Shown here: in pieces, positions 21,766-33,185 of the stretch | How positions within the stretch are numbered: position 1 is the stretch's first letter | How the letters are laid out: each line of letters begins with the position of its first letter | From: Symbiodinium natans | Taxonomy: Eukaryota > Sar > Dinophyceae > Suessiales > Symbiodiniaceae | Assembly: GCA_905221605.1 (NCBI GenBank) | Contig: CAJNDS010002074.1 | Location: 61,001 to 125,000 of the forward strand | Direction: 5' to 3' | Length of the DNA stretch: 64,000 nt | Position numbers and translations under genes: made by a program | Notes under the pieces: generated by a model | Told to the model about the DNA's origin: nothing | The model's database searches: none | What the model saw: the letters and a program-made list of their open reading frames with translations, nothing else

Positions 21766-24701
21766 ATTCCAATGTCCCACAGGTTTTGCAAGCCCAAAGG
21801 TGTCACAGCGGCTCCATGCTTTGTAAACCTGGCCCAAATGGTGCAGTCCTCGCCATCTGGCCTGACGCTCACAGCTTGACCTTCTCTCAGTGGCTTCCTG
21901 ATGGCAGAGAGCTCCACCTCGATTGCAGCACGTTCCGCGGACGTTGGCAAAGCTCTGTCATGCTTAGGAAGACCGACTCATGCACGTTGCATCATACTTT
22001 ATGAAGGTTACATGACCCGACCTCATACGGGCGGAAGAAAACAGGGCTTACCCAAAAAAAGAGATCGACTGTCAGAGATCAGCAGGGATCTAAAAGTCTA
22101 CAAGCTTCTTGCGCTGCCCCAGGCGCAAAGTCTCTCCTCTGCTTGGTGGATCTCCCTCCTTTCAGGACTAGGTTGTAGGTTGGCATGTCGGGATCTCCCG
22201 GCATGACGATGCCCTGGCCGTCGACAGAGCCCTGCAACCTCGAAGGAGTTTAGGGTTTAGGGGCTGGGGCTTGAGGGGCTTAGGGTTTTCAAGGGTGTAG
22301 GGTTTGAAGGGTTTAGGGTTTGAAGGGTTGAGGGCTTGAAGGGTTTAGGGTTTGACTGGTTTACAAGTATGCTCTTTTTGGGGAACTCGGTGAAGCCAAG
22401 GGGGTGCACGGGGCATAACGGGATCTGCTATCGAGCTGCCACTGCCTGTGCGTGGCAGACCAATATTCCACGTGGGCGCCATCTTCATATGCTTCGTACC
22501 CCATCGCAGACTTGATGCGTTTGGGACTGTCATCCTCATCTGGATTGTAGTCTATAAGGAGGTCTGGGTCGAGCTCCTCCTGAACTCACTGCAAGGAAGA
22601 TGGCCGAGGTATGTCGACGTCTGAGGGGCATCCGATGGAAGCACAGGAAGCAAGATGGTTTTGAAGCCTGCCTCATCTAAGCTTTGGCTTTCCTCCGCAT
22701 CCAAGTCGGCCAACACCTTTCCCTCCGCCTGCGCAAGATAAACCCGAACATGAGCAAAGCCTTAACTAAGCCTGGGTTACTTTGGAGGATCTGAAGATAC
22801 TAAACCCTAAACCCTAAACCCTAAACCCCTAAACCTTCATAAGCCTCTGAAGGCCACTGAGACCTCAAAGCAAAGCGCTTAGCCTCGGATAGCATCCGAT
22901 GTCTCGAGCTGCGCGGGGAATTGCTCCTCGGGTAGCTTGGGGACTTCGGCTAATGGTACGGACTAATCCAGAAATAATTATCATACCCACTTATAAGCCT
23001 CTTTCGCACCCTAATCAAAACCCTTAAAATTTACGGTCAAGGTCTAGTCGAGCTGCAGTACCCAGGGTTTGAGGTGGTAAACTCAGGGGACTGTCAAGGA
23101 GTCAACTTGAGAACATCGCTGTGAGTACATGAGTTGCTGTGTAGCAGTGACAATGACAACCTGCCCAGTTTGAATCAAGCCACTGCACATCGTTCGACCT
23201 TTCTGACTTGATCGGCGTCACCTTTGATTCTGTGAGCAGAATACCAGCGGTATCAGTGACAGCGAGGAAGCGATCTTTCTTCTTCTCGCCTCAGATCAAC
23301 TCGGTCAGGGCAGCAATGCGGGCATGACGCGACAGCATTGCAGTGGCACTGGCAAATTAAGCTTGCCAGGCCGCCATCTTGAGCCACACTGAAATCGAAG
23401 TTTGCCTCCTGCGCTTTGTCCTCAGCCATGCTCGGCAAGTGACAGAGCATTCCCAAACTAAAGCAGCTGATTTGAAGCGAAACCGCTCGCAGCAAACTAT
23501 GAACACTTGGCTAAAGCACCACGTCCACATCCCACTTCACGTGGATCTTGACCTCAGCGGGTGGACTTAGCCATGAAATGTTCAGTCGAGGTAAATGTAC
23601 GCGGAGCTGCGTACATCACAGTGGCGCTTAGCGAAAAAGAAGCTACAGCAGTCACTTAGAGGCTGAAAGTCTCAGTTATTTGTGCAAGCACGAACCTGCT
23701 TGTCCAGCCAGTTTCCAAACAGAACGACGTGTGCTGCGGCGGCCATGATCCCTGATCTCAGCCCACCGCCGGGCACACAGCTCAAACCCTCAACCCTTAA
23801 ACTCCAAACCCTAAACCCTTTACCCCGAAAAGGTCAAAGCCTACCTAAACCTTCAGCCCCAAACCCACTCTACCCCGGAACGGCTACGAAGTGCAGTGCA
23901 AGCTACGGCTTCGACTTCTTCGGGCTCCGCGCTCGTGGCACCTGGGTGGGTTACAAAGAAGCGAACACAAACATGCCCAGGATGCCCGGATGGGCTTCAA
24001 GTGTAGGGTTTACGGTTTACTGGGGTAGGTTTTGGGGCCCTTTAGACATTAAGTCTTGATGGCTTTGTAAGGATTTCGTGGTGGAGTAAAAAAACACTAA
24101 CACTAAAAAAACACTAAGACTATCTTCAAACCTACCCCCGTTTAAAGAGTAGTGTTCAAGAAGAACTTAAGTCGTGGAAGGCGGGCAGCGGCCTAGAAGG
24201 GACACACAAAGCTTTCGGTCTCATTTCTGGGAGTTGCCATGGAAGCCATGACGTCTCTGATGAATCTCACTTTATGCTTGTGTTGGGCACCTGCACATTC
24301 TGAAAGGGCCCTTGTTCGGTGAAACGCAGACCCGTCCCAATGCCGCAGCTGTGGGCCCAAAGAACTAAAGCTTGAGGTGGCGTGGTCAACGCACTTCTGG
24401 CATGTACTCACCTGGGGCCCGTGCCAGATCTTGCAGACTTGTTGGTGGGCGTTCGCATCACCCGTGAGAGGGCAGACTGCTTGACAACCTGAAATCCCCA
24501 CTCCTCAGTGCAGGGCATATGGCTTTCCAATGCCTCTGATGTGCAGACAGACATCCTTACGCAGCCTAAACCCTAAACCCTAAACCCCTAAGCCCTCTCG
24601 TTTAGTAGGCAAGACTCGTGCGAAGATCCTTTTGTATCAGTCAGCTTGACCTTGCCAGCTGTCGGGCGCCTGCACTTGATGCAGCCTGGGTGGCACAGGA
24701 A

Positions 24702-24806
24702 GGGTTTAGGGTTTAGGGTTTAGGGTTTAGGGTTTAGGGTTTAGGGTTTAGGGTTTAGGGTTTAGGGTTTAGGGTTTAGGGTTTAGGGTTTAGGGTTTAG
24801 GGTTTG
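24702..24806. repeat. perfect (TTTAGGG)15 array
   Basis: About 105 bp of uninterrupted TTTAGGG units, among the longest perfect telomere-like arrays in the window. The perfection suggests recent insertion or homogenisation. Confidence 0.97.
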
Positions 24807-25365
24807 ACATGTAAGATGCAAACGCATGGGAAGCACTGACCAGCAAGCATCTGGAGCTTTTCACGTCGAGTCATACCAGCAACTATTGAGTCTTCATGGT
24901 TAAGACCTTCTAACTGTGAATGACTTTGAGGTTCAGTCCATCCACGCACCTGAACATCATGGATCCAGCAAGTTCCTGGCCCAAGGGACAAATCACGATG
25001 CAGCAGATGCAGCAGCAGGCCAAAGGCCCCCTGAGCTGAAACTCATAAGTGAAGGCTTCAACACCTGAAGCTATGCCGCCATCTTAGAAGCTGACTCAAG
25101 ACAAGGAAAATATCTTCGTTCGTTCCGAGACACCCAACTCCTCCTAAAAGGATCGCCGTGGCAATGCATGTGCTCCCGATTTCCAGCCCGTCGCAAACAA
25201 TCTGCGGCTCCTCGTGGTAGGGATTTGTGTTCGGGTTTGGGGTTTGGAGCGGGATTAGGGTTTAGGGAAGTTTAGGGTTTAGGGTTTAGGGTTCAGGGCT
25301 AAGGGTTTAGGGTTAAGCATCCAGGGTCGGGATACAGCTCCATGTTCCGCCCGCGCCTGAACTGG

Positions 25366-25425
25366 CTCCAGTATACCGAACAGGGACAAGTGATCTGTAG
25401 CGCACCAGAATCCATCAAGAGACAC
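25366..25425 (-). pseudogene. isolated copy of the 'GFWC' exon
   Basis: A 60-nt exon-like block after TCTGCCAG|, encoding DGFWCATDHLSLFGILE. It matches the last recognisable exon of the duplicated gene at 33.2 and 35.7 kb in start position, phase and sequence. Here the base after GAG is C, so the conserved G|GC or G|GT donor is missing, and the downstream DNA runs into a TTTAGGG block. Most likely a dispersed fragment. Confidence 0.5.
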
Positions 25426-25879
25426 CTGGCAGAAGGAATTGCGAAGCACGAGGGGCTTGGGGCTCAACCTCAACACACGGCGTTCTCAGGCTCAGGAATG
25501 CTTGACCCTCATACCTGCCGTACATTACAAAAAAACGCGGGTTCCCTAGAAATTGCACACTCACTGTCTCTGTCTCCTCTCTTGCAAGACTAAGTACTGC
25601 TTTGGGTGCCGCGCAGTGGCGCTCGAGCCGGAGTAGGCAACAGCCAGTTCAGCAGCATCCGGTCTGTACGTGCCGTCCTGGTACCCAGAGCATACACCCC
25701 CATGCAACTGGCACTGAAACCCTAAACCCTAAACCCTAAACCCTAAACCCTAAAATCATTAGAACAGGTGAGGTGAGGCGTCCTGGGACCAGGTCCCGGA
25801 GTCAGTTTGGAAGGCACACACGGCCAGGTCCGGGAACACACTCTGGGAGAGCCTGGCATTCTGACATTGCGCACAACGG

Positions 25880-25985
25880 TTATTAATATTAGTATTCTTA
25901 TTATTATTATTATTATTGTTATTAATATTATTATGATGATTAGAATTATTGTTACTATGATAAATATTCGTATGATTCTTAGTAT
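25880..25985. repeat. ATT/AAT simple-sequence region
   Basis: AT-rich trinucleotide tract (TTATTATTATTATT and variants). A similar tract lies at 37448-37515 within the second copy of the duplicated gene. Confidence 0.85.
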
Positions 25986-26356
25986 TATTAAGAGCATCTC
26001 TAGAGCCAAGAGCCTGAGAATGCGCCCTGCGCTAGGCCACTATTTTGACAACACGTCAATGGCGATCCCAAAGCCAAAGTCTCAAAGGCACACCAGCCTC
26101 ATGTAGATACGAGGCTCCAAGCCTGAGAGGGCCTTGGATCAGAGACTGTCTGAGAACTGCGGCGCCAAATGAACGGCGCTGGTCTACGCGGCTATCCACA
26201 GATGTCTGAAGTGGCTGCCGCTCTACAGAAACGATGCCTCAGCGGGTTCGGCATGCTTCTGGGGACGGCTGCGTGAATCACGAACCCTTTCATTTTGGGA
26301 ATCATAGGGTGGGGATGGAAAGTGAGTCTCTGCCCAAAAGAGAGAAGTCAGCAACA

Positions 26357-26620
26357 CTAAGCCAATCCGATGCAGGTCACAATAAAGTATGGATCGTTGA
26401 TATCGCTGTTCATCACGCTGACCTGCTCAGAGATGACTGTCAATCCGCAGCAACTGAGCACAATTGCCAGGACAGCTCTAGCCCGACATCCGCGCAGACA
26501 CTCTGCTGACATTGATGCCGTCATCTCAGATGCGCCTCCAACAAAGAATGCACGATCGCTGGTCGGCCGTCTGCCAACGACACCGTCCTCGTTAGAAGCA
26601 AGTGTGGGGTTGTGGTGCAT
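26357..26620 (-). CDS. putative membrane-protein exon, unrecognised
   Basis: An open minus-strand frame of 87 codons. It has basic RRPTSDRAFFVGGASEM, then a hydrophobic stretch AVLAIVLSCCGLTVI, then DINDPYFIVTCIGL. Composition and a plausible helix support coding. Upstream and downstream exons were not resolved and no family is recognised. Confidence 0.35.
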   Translation of the reverse strand: MHHNPTLASNEDGVVGRRPTSDRAFFVGGASEMTASMSAECLRGCRARAVLAIVLSCCGLTVISEQVSVMNSDINDPYFIVTCIGLA

Positions 26621-27505
26621 TGTGGCGTGCTCTATTTTCAGCGGCTCGGCTACCCATAGGAATCAGATGAATACATGGGCAGTGTTAACGAGTGCCGCAG
26701 CAGGAATGAAGCAGCAACGAGAAATCACACTCCTGCTGCTGTCGTTGCCATGTTCTTATACTTACTGACATGAACCTATGTGTAGCCTCATTCAGCAAAC
26801 TCTCCTACAATGTCGGTCACCATGACAGCACATGCAGTGTCGGAAGGTACCTCACTGAATTGGATGACTCGACCCGGTTCACACGGAAGCCACAGCAACA
26901 AATGAAGCTGCGCGAAGCTTGGCGAGCAGCTTGGCGAATAGTCAAGGAATGAACCCTAAACCCTAAACCATAAACCCGACAAGCCGAGGAGCGCATCCGG
27001 AGCCATCAGTTGTGGGAGCGTGACATTGGTATACACGTTGGAATGGATCTCTGCGACCTTGAACTACTGGTAGCATCCCCAACAAAGCGCTTTAGGGTTT
27101 AGGGTTTAGGGTTAATTCAGCAAGTTAAACAACCACATGGGGCCTTCTGAAAGCAATTTCGCAGAGGAGCATTACATGTAGGCTGTCCTGTCTTGACCTG
27201 GACCATACCTGGACTTTTTGACTACATGCATGACTTTGAAGGATGCTGTATTTCAACTCCATTCCATCTGCATCAGCTGCCAAGACCTGGTAGCTTGTGG
27301 AGTGAACCCCGCCCCCCCCCCCCTCCCCCCCCCCTTTGAGGGGGGGGGCTGCTGTAGCCCTTGGGGATATAGACCCTCTGAATCAGGTCCCTGTTTAAGA
27401 GAGCCAGAAGAGGGTAAAGAAGGGGTACCCTTTGAAGGGTCCCCCTTATCCTACCTAGGACGACGCAACTCTGTGGGATGCTGCCCTCCGGCGACAACTT
27501 TGGTT

Positions 27506-28087
27506 TCAGGGGCCCTTAGTGGCTTGGTTAGATCTCGTCCACGGGTCGTGCTGCTTGACAGGCGCTGGGATGGACATGGGTGGACGCTTTCGCAGTTCTA
27601 CCAGATTTCTCACAGCTTGCGCTTCTCCATTGCGCTTGTGTATGTCTACGCTGGATGGCCAGGTACTATCTGGTGGAGCCTGGGTTTTGGCAGTTTTGGC
27701 AGTTTGTTTCTTCTGCTTCACCTTGTTTGGCTTGGTTGTGGTGGTTGGCTTCACTACCAAGGGGGCCCGGGATGCTGGCCACCTCGTACAGGATGCATGC
27801 TTTGCATGCTTTTTGTGGAATTTGCCCCGTTTGCACAGGGAATGGTTTGGCTCCCTCACCCGTCTGCAGCGACGGATGGGGCACGAGACAAGTCTGGGCG
27901 CATCCTTTTCGATGAGGACTGCATACCGGCTGATGGCTGCGAAGTCCAATCTGTTCGACGTACTGCGGGCCGTGGCATCTACAGTGCTTGGTTCAGGCCA
28001 TTCCGCCATCAAGTAGTCGCGCCCGCATTTTGCTGGCCGCCAATGCGGCGTCTTTAGGTTGACGTCCAGGCAGTGACACAATGACAC
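27506..28087 (-). CDS. hypothetical basic 193-codon frame
   Basis: The longest unspliced frame in this part of the window. It is rich in Arg, Lys and Cys (RRCRRVREPNHSLCKRGKF, then HKKHAKHASC) with a Thr/Lys-rich segment. The C and H spacing might bind metal, but no known zinc-finger pattern fits exactly. A competing plus-strand frame (27519-28016) has a hydrophobic stretch, so which strand is coding is unsure. Confidence 0.22.
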   Translation of the reverse strand: MSLCHCLDVNLKTPHWRPAKCGRDYLMAEWPEPSTVDATARSTSNRLDFAAISRYAVLIEKDAPRLVSCPIRRCRRVREPNHSLCKRGKFHKKHAKHASCTRWPASRAPLVVKPTTTTKPNKVKQKKQTAKTAKTQAPPDSTWPSSVDIHKRNGEAQAVRNLVELRKRPPMSIPAPVKQHDPWTRSNQATKGP

Positions 28088-28304
28088 CCCCCAGCCTTTC
28101 CGGTGCCAGGAGCCAGTTCGCGATTTGTCCCCGGTGGCATGCCTCCCAGTGTTCCGAGCTGCACGGCGTCATTGCCGCACCAGGGTTCTGGCCGAAGCAG
28201 TGAACACACTTTGCCATTCGTTGCAGCCCCAAATGCGACGCACACACCAGTTGCTTGGGAAGTTCTTCTTCTGCTTCTTCTGTTCTCTAAATGGGGTCCC
28301 GAGC

Positions 28305-28460
28305 GAGAGAGAAAAAGAAGAGAGAGAAAGAGACAGAGAGAGAGAGAGAGAGAAAAAAAAAATGACAGCGAGAGAGCGACAGAGAGGGAGAGAGCGAGCG
28401 AAAGGGCAGCAGAGAGAGTGTGAGAGCGAGAGAGAGAGAGAGAGAGAGAGAGCGAGTGAG
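28305..28460. repeat. (GA)n polypurine tract
   Basis: About 155 bp of almost pure purine on the plus strand, mainly GAGAGA. The apparent Arg/Glu or Leu/Ser frames across it are artefacts. Confidence 0.95.
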
Positions 28461-29179
28461 CGAGAGGAGCACCTTCTGGGGACGTCTTCTCCATCACCCG
28501 CTTTCGTACTTCAAGGGCTGGTGGGTTCAGAGATTCCTGATCCCTCTAGTATACTTCTATTGCTCGAGTGACGAGAGCGGAGGGCGGCAAATCCTCGCCC
28601 ACATGCCCCACTTGCCTCGCCCAGCCTTCCCGTTTTCCTGGCCGCTCCCTGCCCCACCCCCCCCCCCCTCCCCTCCCCACATGCACATGTCATGTCGGGT
28701 CCTGAGAATGAGAAGGCCCGCTCATGCTGGTCGATGTTTGGTAGGGTCGGAGTTCAGCTTTGACACAGTAGGGCCGGACAGGTGGGGCGGGCAGCCTTAA
28801 TTTTACCTCCTTCTTCGGCCACAACCATATTCTGGATCTTCCACCTTACCTTAGCCTCGCCTTCCTTCGGGTATGAAGGGAAACGTGTTGTATGCACAGG
28901 CGGACTTCACAGGAACCCCCTCGTGAAAGGTGAACATGGTAGCGGAGAAGATGGAGAGGCGGCGAACTCATCACGGCTGCATCCAACAATCGCTTGAGCC
29001 AAGAATATGTCTGTAGTATACTTTCAGGTCGTTTCCTCTACCTGCGCTCAGCAGGGTTACAGTCTTAAAACTTTGGGCGGCTCTTGTGATGAAAGCGCGG
29101 GTTCAAGCAAGGCAGTTGAGCTTCCAACAGATAGAACGTCATAGGTCGATGAGAGCCTCAGAAGCAACCAGCAAGAGGG

Positions 29180-29250
29180 TTCAGGGTTTAGGGTTTAGGG
29201 TTTAGGGTTTAGGGTTTAGGGTTTAGGGTTTAGGGTTAGTTTAGGGTTTA
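29180..29250. repeat. TTTAGGG block, with a (TA)n tract at 29398-29455
   Basis: About nine TTTAGGG units. About 150 bp further on lies a TA-dinucleotide tract. The DNA between and around them shows no recognisable gene. Confidence 0.9.
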
Positions 29251-30277
29251 GGAGCCGATGCAATTCATGTGCCTGAGCTGGGCTTGGCTTCGGACCCCGC
29301 AGGGACGGCAATCCAGATGTCCGAAGCGAGCGGTGCCACCACGTTCACGAAGCTGTCGCTCCTGAATGGGAGCCAACTGGGTGTGAGCTTTAGGCATGTA
29401 TATATATATATTATATATATATATATATATTATATACATTATATATATATACATATCTGATCAAGGCAAGAGCAATGTGGACAGTATGAAGTCCATGAAG
29501 GTACCGCGCGCGACATGACTTAAAGACTTCCCGGCAAGTGTCGGACCAGGCAGCGGAAGGGTAACGAGCGCCCCAGTGATCGAGGAACCAGTCCACGGAA
29601 AAGCTCCCTTGGTGAAGCAAACATTCAACGCCAAATCGTGATGTGGGGGGCCTTTGAATACGACCAGCAAACAGCAAGTACTCAACAATGGTGCTGAAAG
29701 GCCGATATGTTTGGCATCGCAGCTGCAGCTTGCAGCGCTTCTCCGAATTTCTGGCCCGCAAAGTGCAGCACCTGAGCGCAGTCCCACATGTACATGAAAG
29801 TCCCCTTTATGGCCACTCCCTGTTTTCAAGATGTTTCGGTTGTACCGCACTGGACCGCAATGAGGCCATCATCATATGGGCTGAGTCAACGCACTCACTC
29901 ACTCACTCAGTCACTCACCCGACTTCGTACTTTGTCTCCATCACTTGCGCCGATGGAAAGATTCGAGCCGCAGAGTATTGTGAGTACAGCCTGCGCATAT
30001 GTACCTCCGTGTCCCTGCACGCTTCTGCTAGGAAAAGGTGGTACAGAACCCTGATATGCACAACTCTCATGGCCATGACCCCATGCCAGCTGGAACATGT
30101 TACGCCGCACGCGGTGCCCTAAGACTCTGACTGTGTCTCGCAACGGGGTGCCAGGGGGCGGTGTGCCCCCTGCATCGACGGCCTGGACGCGAGCTTCCAG
30201 ATGTCTTTTTAGGGTTTAGGGTTTAGGGTTTAATTAGGGTTTACGGCTTTTGGAGGCTGAACCTTCGTATAACGCAC

Positions 30278-30735
30278 CTCAAGAATGGCGAAGAGCGAGA
30301 AGCGTGTGGCAGCACACCAAAAGCCGCTGCTCCAGTCCTGAGATGCAGCTTCCCCTGCCTGTCAGCCTGTCAGCTCAGCTAGCTGCTACCCAACCCCAAT
30401 CTACATTACAAAGACTGCTTGGCATGCATCTCCGGTCTACCCAAAAATGCCACTCTGCGCCACAAGTGCCTGACTTAGACCAGCGCCAGGCCACCGGACC
30501 CACAGCAGAATTGAGCTCCGCGGCACTCGGCCTGTAGATGTAATCCTCAGAAGGATGAGGCCGTCATTGACCGCACATACTCGCACCAAAGAAGGCTGTC
30601 ACTGTGGCAGCACACAATCCATGACAACCCAGCTTCGTGGGACCACTCATCAAACTGGTCGAGCATAGCGCACACGGCAGTGTCTGGGAAGATGCCTTCC
30701 GAGAGCCTGCTCCCAAACGCGAAGCACGCACGTTG
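30278..30735 (-). pseudogene. diverged third copy of the 33-38 kb gene family
   Basis: Two segments match the duplicated gene downstream. Near 30735-30615 a block reads GSRLSEGIFPDTAVCAML, matching GRLSANNFTDAVCAFL of the 33 kb copy. At 30337-30278 a 60-nt exon after ATCTCAG| reads SSGFWCAATRFSLFAILE and ends GAG|GTGCGT. Order and strand are the same as in the better copies. The segment between them does not read cleanly, so this may be a decayed gene or one with undetected introns. Confidence 0.45.
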
Positions 30736-30919
30736 TGGCGAATCAAGACGTTGTTGGCCCCTAGGCCCAGATAGAGGCAGGGTTTAGGGTTTAGGGTTTA
30801 GGTATAGGGTACAGGGTACAGGGTTCAGGGTTTAGGGTTGAGGGTTTAGCGTTCTGGCAGGCCTGACGTAGACGCGTGTGTTGGCTGTCACCCACTCCTG
30901 AGCAGAAACCACAGGGCAA

Positions 30920-31172
30920 TATGGGGGTTTCCAAAATGAGGGGTGCCTTGTGGGGGTCCTTATTATAAGGGAATCCCACTATATGGTCAGTTCTCTCAAT
31001 TAGGGTCCCTGCTTTGGGCACCAAGAACCCCGAAGGGACTATAGTTCAGAGAACTGATCAATATGGGCATTTCCCAAAATAGGGGTACCCCTTTATTGGG
31101 GTATAGAATAGGAGTGCCTTGAAGGGAACCCCCAAACAGGGTACCCCCTATTTTCGGAAACTCCCATAATAT
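30920..31172. mobile_element. two adjacent family-2 palindromic elements
   Basis: The first copy (about 30920-31022) has GGGGGTTTCCAAAATGAGGGG, GGGTCCTTATTATAAGGG and AATCCCACTAT. The second (about 31061-31172) has TTTCCCAAAATAGGGGTACC and ends GGTACCCCCTATTTTCGG. They are separated by about 40 bp and are followed directly by a CCCTAAA block. Confidence 0.65.
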
Positions 31173-31345
31173 AAGCCCTAAACCCTAAACCCCTAAACCC
31201 CTAAACCCCTAAACCCCGAAACCCTAAACCCCTAAACCCCTAAACCCCTAAACCCCGAAACCCCGAAACCCCTAAACCCCGAAACCCCGAAACCCCTAAA
31301 CCCCTAAACCCCTAAAAACCCTGAACCCTGAACCCTGAACCCTAA
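31173..31345. repeat. CCCTAAA / CCCCTAAA / CCCCGAAA block
   Basis: About 170 bp of 7- and 8-nt telomere-like units in C-rich orientation, with runs of the same variant (several CCCCTAAA, then several CCCCGAAA). That pattern points to local unit amplification. Confidence 0.95.
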
Positions 31346-31622
31346 GATTTCGGGTCTTGCTCGAGTCAAGGTGTAGACAGGCGTCGACGACCGACAAGTA
31401 TGTGACCGAGACCATGTCCACGAGGCTCACCTGAGGGGTTTAGGGTTTAGGGTTTAGGGTTTGGGGTTTGGGGTTTAGGGTTTAGGGTTTAGGGTTTTAG
31501 GGTCTCAGCACAGTCAAAACGGTGGAGCTTCTTTGATTTTAGCACAAGAAACTTCTCTCCCGACTGGCCTGGAGCATCGCTGGGCCGATCTGGAACTCAC
31601 CCTGTGCTGTTGTGACGATCCT

Positions 31623-31735
31623 GGGTTTTAGGGTTTTAGGGTTTTAGGGTTTTAGGGTTTTAGGGTTTTAGGGTTTTAGGGTTTTAGGGTTTTAGGGTTT
31701 TAGGGTTTTAGGGTTTTAGGGTTTTAGGGTTTAAG
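31623..31735. repeat. homogeneous (TTTTAGGG)n array
   Basis: About fourteen consecutive copies of the 8-nt unit TTTTAGGG instead of TTTAGGG. The uniform variant spreads through the whole array. Confidence 0.95.
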
Positions 31736-32034
31736 GGACCATCTTCCGAAGTCCATCGCAGAAAAAACACAAAGCTCCCCCAGCCAAGCAAAGCTCCATG
31801 CTGAAAGCCTTCAGGAATGTAGGACATCTACCAGACAGACAGTGCCAAAAAGTCGCTGACTCAGGCCCAAGAGTCACTCCCGCAGCCAGCTCCCCCGGGA
31901 GGCCGAAGGCCGCTTCTGCTGCAGAGGTGGTGGAGAACAAGGCCACCTCAGCCGAAAATTCGGGCTTTAACCAGGACTCCGCTGACATCTCTAAACTCCA
32001 GCAGCCTTCCAAAAGAAAGCGAGGGGCCCCCTAG

Positions 32035-32169
32035 TATGCTGCGGTCGAAGCTCTATGCCCTGCCCGGATCCTGACAACGTGCGTGCGCACACCTCCCACT
32101 GAGGCCATGACAGACAAGGCCGGGTACGACGCAAGCAGCATCGTGCGGAACCTAGCTCATCAAGCTCAG
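32035..32169 (+). CDS. putative exon, plus strand, faintly chaperonin-like
   Basis: A 135-nt, phase-0 block between CCCCCTAG| and CAG|GTAG. It encodes VEALCPARILTTC and DKAGYDASSIVRNLAHQAQ. The motif AG-(F/Y)-DA-(T/S)-x-I-(L/V)-x-x-L occurs in the equatorial domain of CCT/TCP-1 chaperonin subunits after an ALE..P motif, and the spacing is roughly right except for an extra stretch of about 15 residues. I could not find the next expected exon, so the assignment is tentative. The boundaries themselves are good splice sites. Confidence 0.35.
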
Positions 32170-32457
32170 GTAGTTTTTTGCTAAGCTAACTAGAAAACGC
32201 CATCGACAGGGACCCAGCTTTGCCCTTTTCACCACAAGCAGGGCTGACAGAAAGTCTGGGGCAGGGACTGCACGGGGACTGCCACCACTAGAGCAGAGCC
32301 CATCGTCGCCAGCGTCATATAGCCAGAAGTGCTCATCCTGACATGAGCTAAATTCCTGCCAATCCATCCTAAACATGCTTAGCTGTGGCCTGGAGCGGTT
32401 TGTTTCCTTGGACAAGGGCTAAATACACCTCACACATACACATCAGTAACCTTTGTC

Positions 32458-32760
32458 ATGCTCTTGAGAACCGGTAAGTTAGATCTTGAAGACGAGTCGC
32501 GGATCTCCAAAGGGTATGGTGAGGAGACCCGCCGCTATGTCATCGGGAAGGCTTTGGCTTCTCTGGGCCGCCTCGGTACAGTAAATCAGGCCTCGGGGTT
32601 TTGTGGAGTTGAGCGGTGTTGGCAAGTTTTAGGGTTCGACTTGCTAAGGAAGCAGGCTTCTATAACGGTAGATTTGTTCAGCAACTGCAGTGAAAATGCT
32701 CACCTAAGCCGCTCGCTCACCGAGGCACGGAAGCATATGGGTCAGCCACCGACAGACTGA
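32458..32760 (+). CDS. hypothetical plus-strand frame
   Basis: A 100-codon open frame with protein-like composition (LDLEDESRISKGYGEETRRY; RYVIGKALASLGRLG). It lies 300 bp downstream of the exon ending at 32169 and could belong to the same gene, but no matching acceptor was defined. Family unknown. Confidence 0.25.
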   Translation: MLLRTGKLDLEDESRISKGYGEETRRYVIGKALASLGRLGTVNQASGFCGVERCWQVLGFDLLRKQASITVDLFSNCSENAHLSRSLTEARKHMGQPPTD

Positions 32761-33185
32761 TCGCCTGGCTCGCGAGGGGCTCGGTCCAGGTTATCACCTT
32801 CCACACGATGCTGAGCACTGGCTCAGCAGGGTCAGTCAACCGCATTGCAAACAGATGTGCGCAGGGTAAAGAGCCTTGCCGGAATCATTGCTGCGCTGTA
32901 TTCAGCATAGCATAAGGCAATGGTGCTTGGTGTTGAGAGCTTGAGAAAGGTTGCATACTACCTCCCTGCTAGCAGTCGACTAACGAATGTATGGTCAATG
33001 CGTGGGCCCTTTCCAGCACCTTGTCCAGGACAATGGCGCCCGTGGCGTCCAGAGCCGGCCCTGCACTGGCCTGCAGGCATCTCTGCCCCAAGAAAGAACA
33101 AGGTCCATGCATGTCCACAAACTTGCAAAAACGGTTATGCCCGCTGCTGCATACAGCCCCATGTTGTGGATTTAGGGGTCAAAGC

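Noticed and set aside
28992-29005. Possible reverse-strand spliced-leader match (CTTGAGCCAA)
   Set aside because: Only ten bases match before the sequence diverges, which is expected by chance in a window of this size.
32152-32415. Minus-strand 87-codon frame with protein-like stretches
   Set aside because: It overlaps the plus-strand exon 32035-32169 only slightly, and I could not find splice sites or a family; evidence was too thin to list it as a gene.
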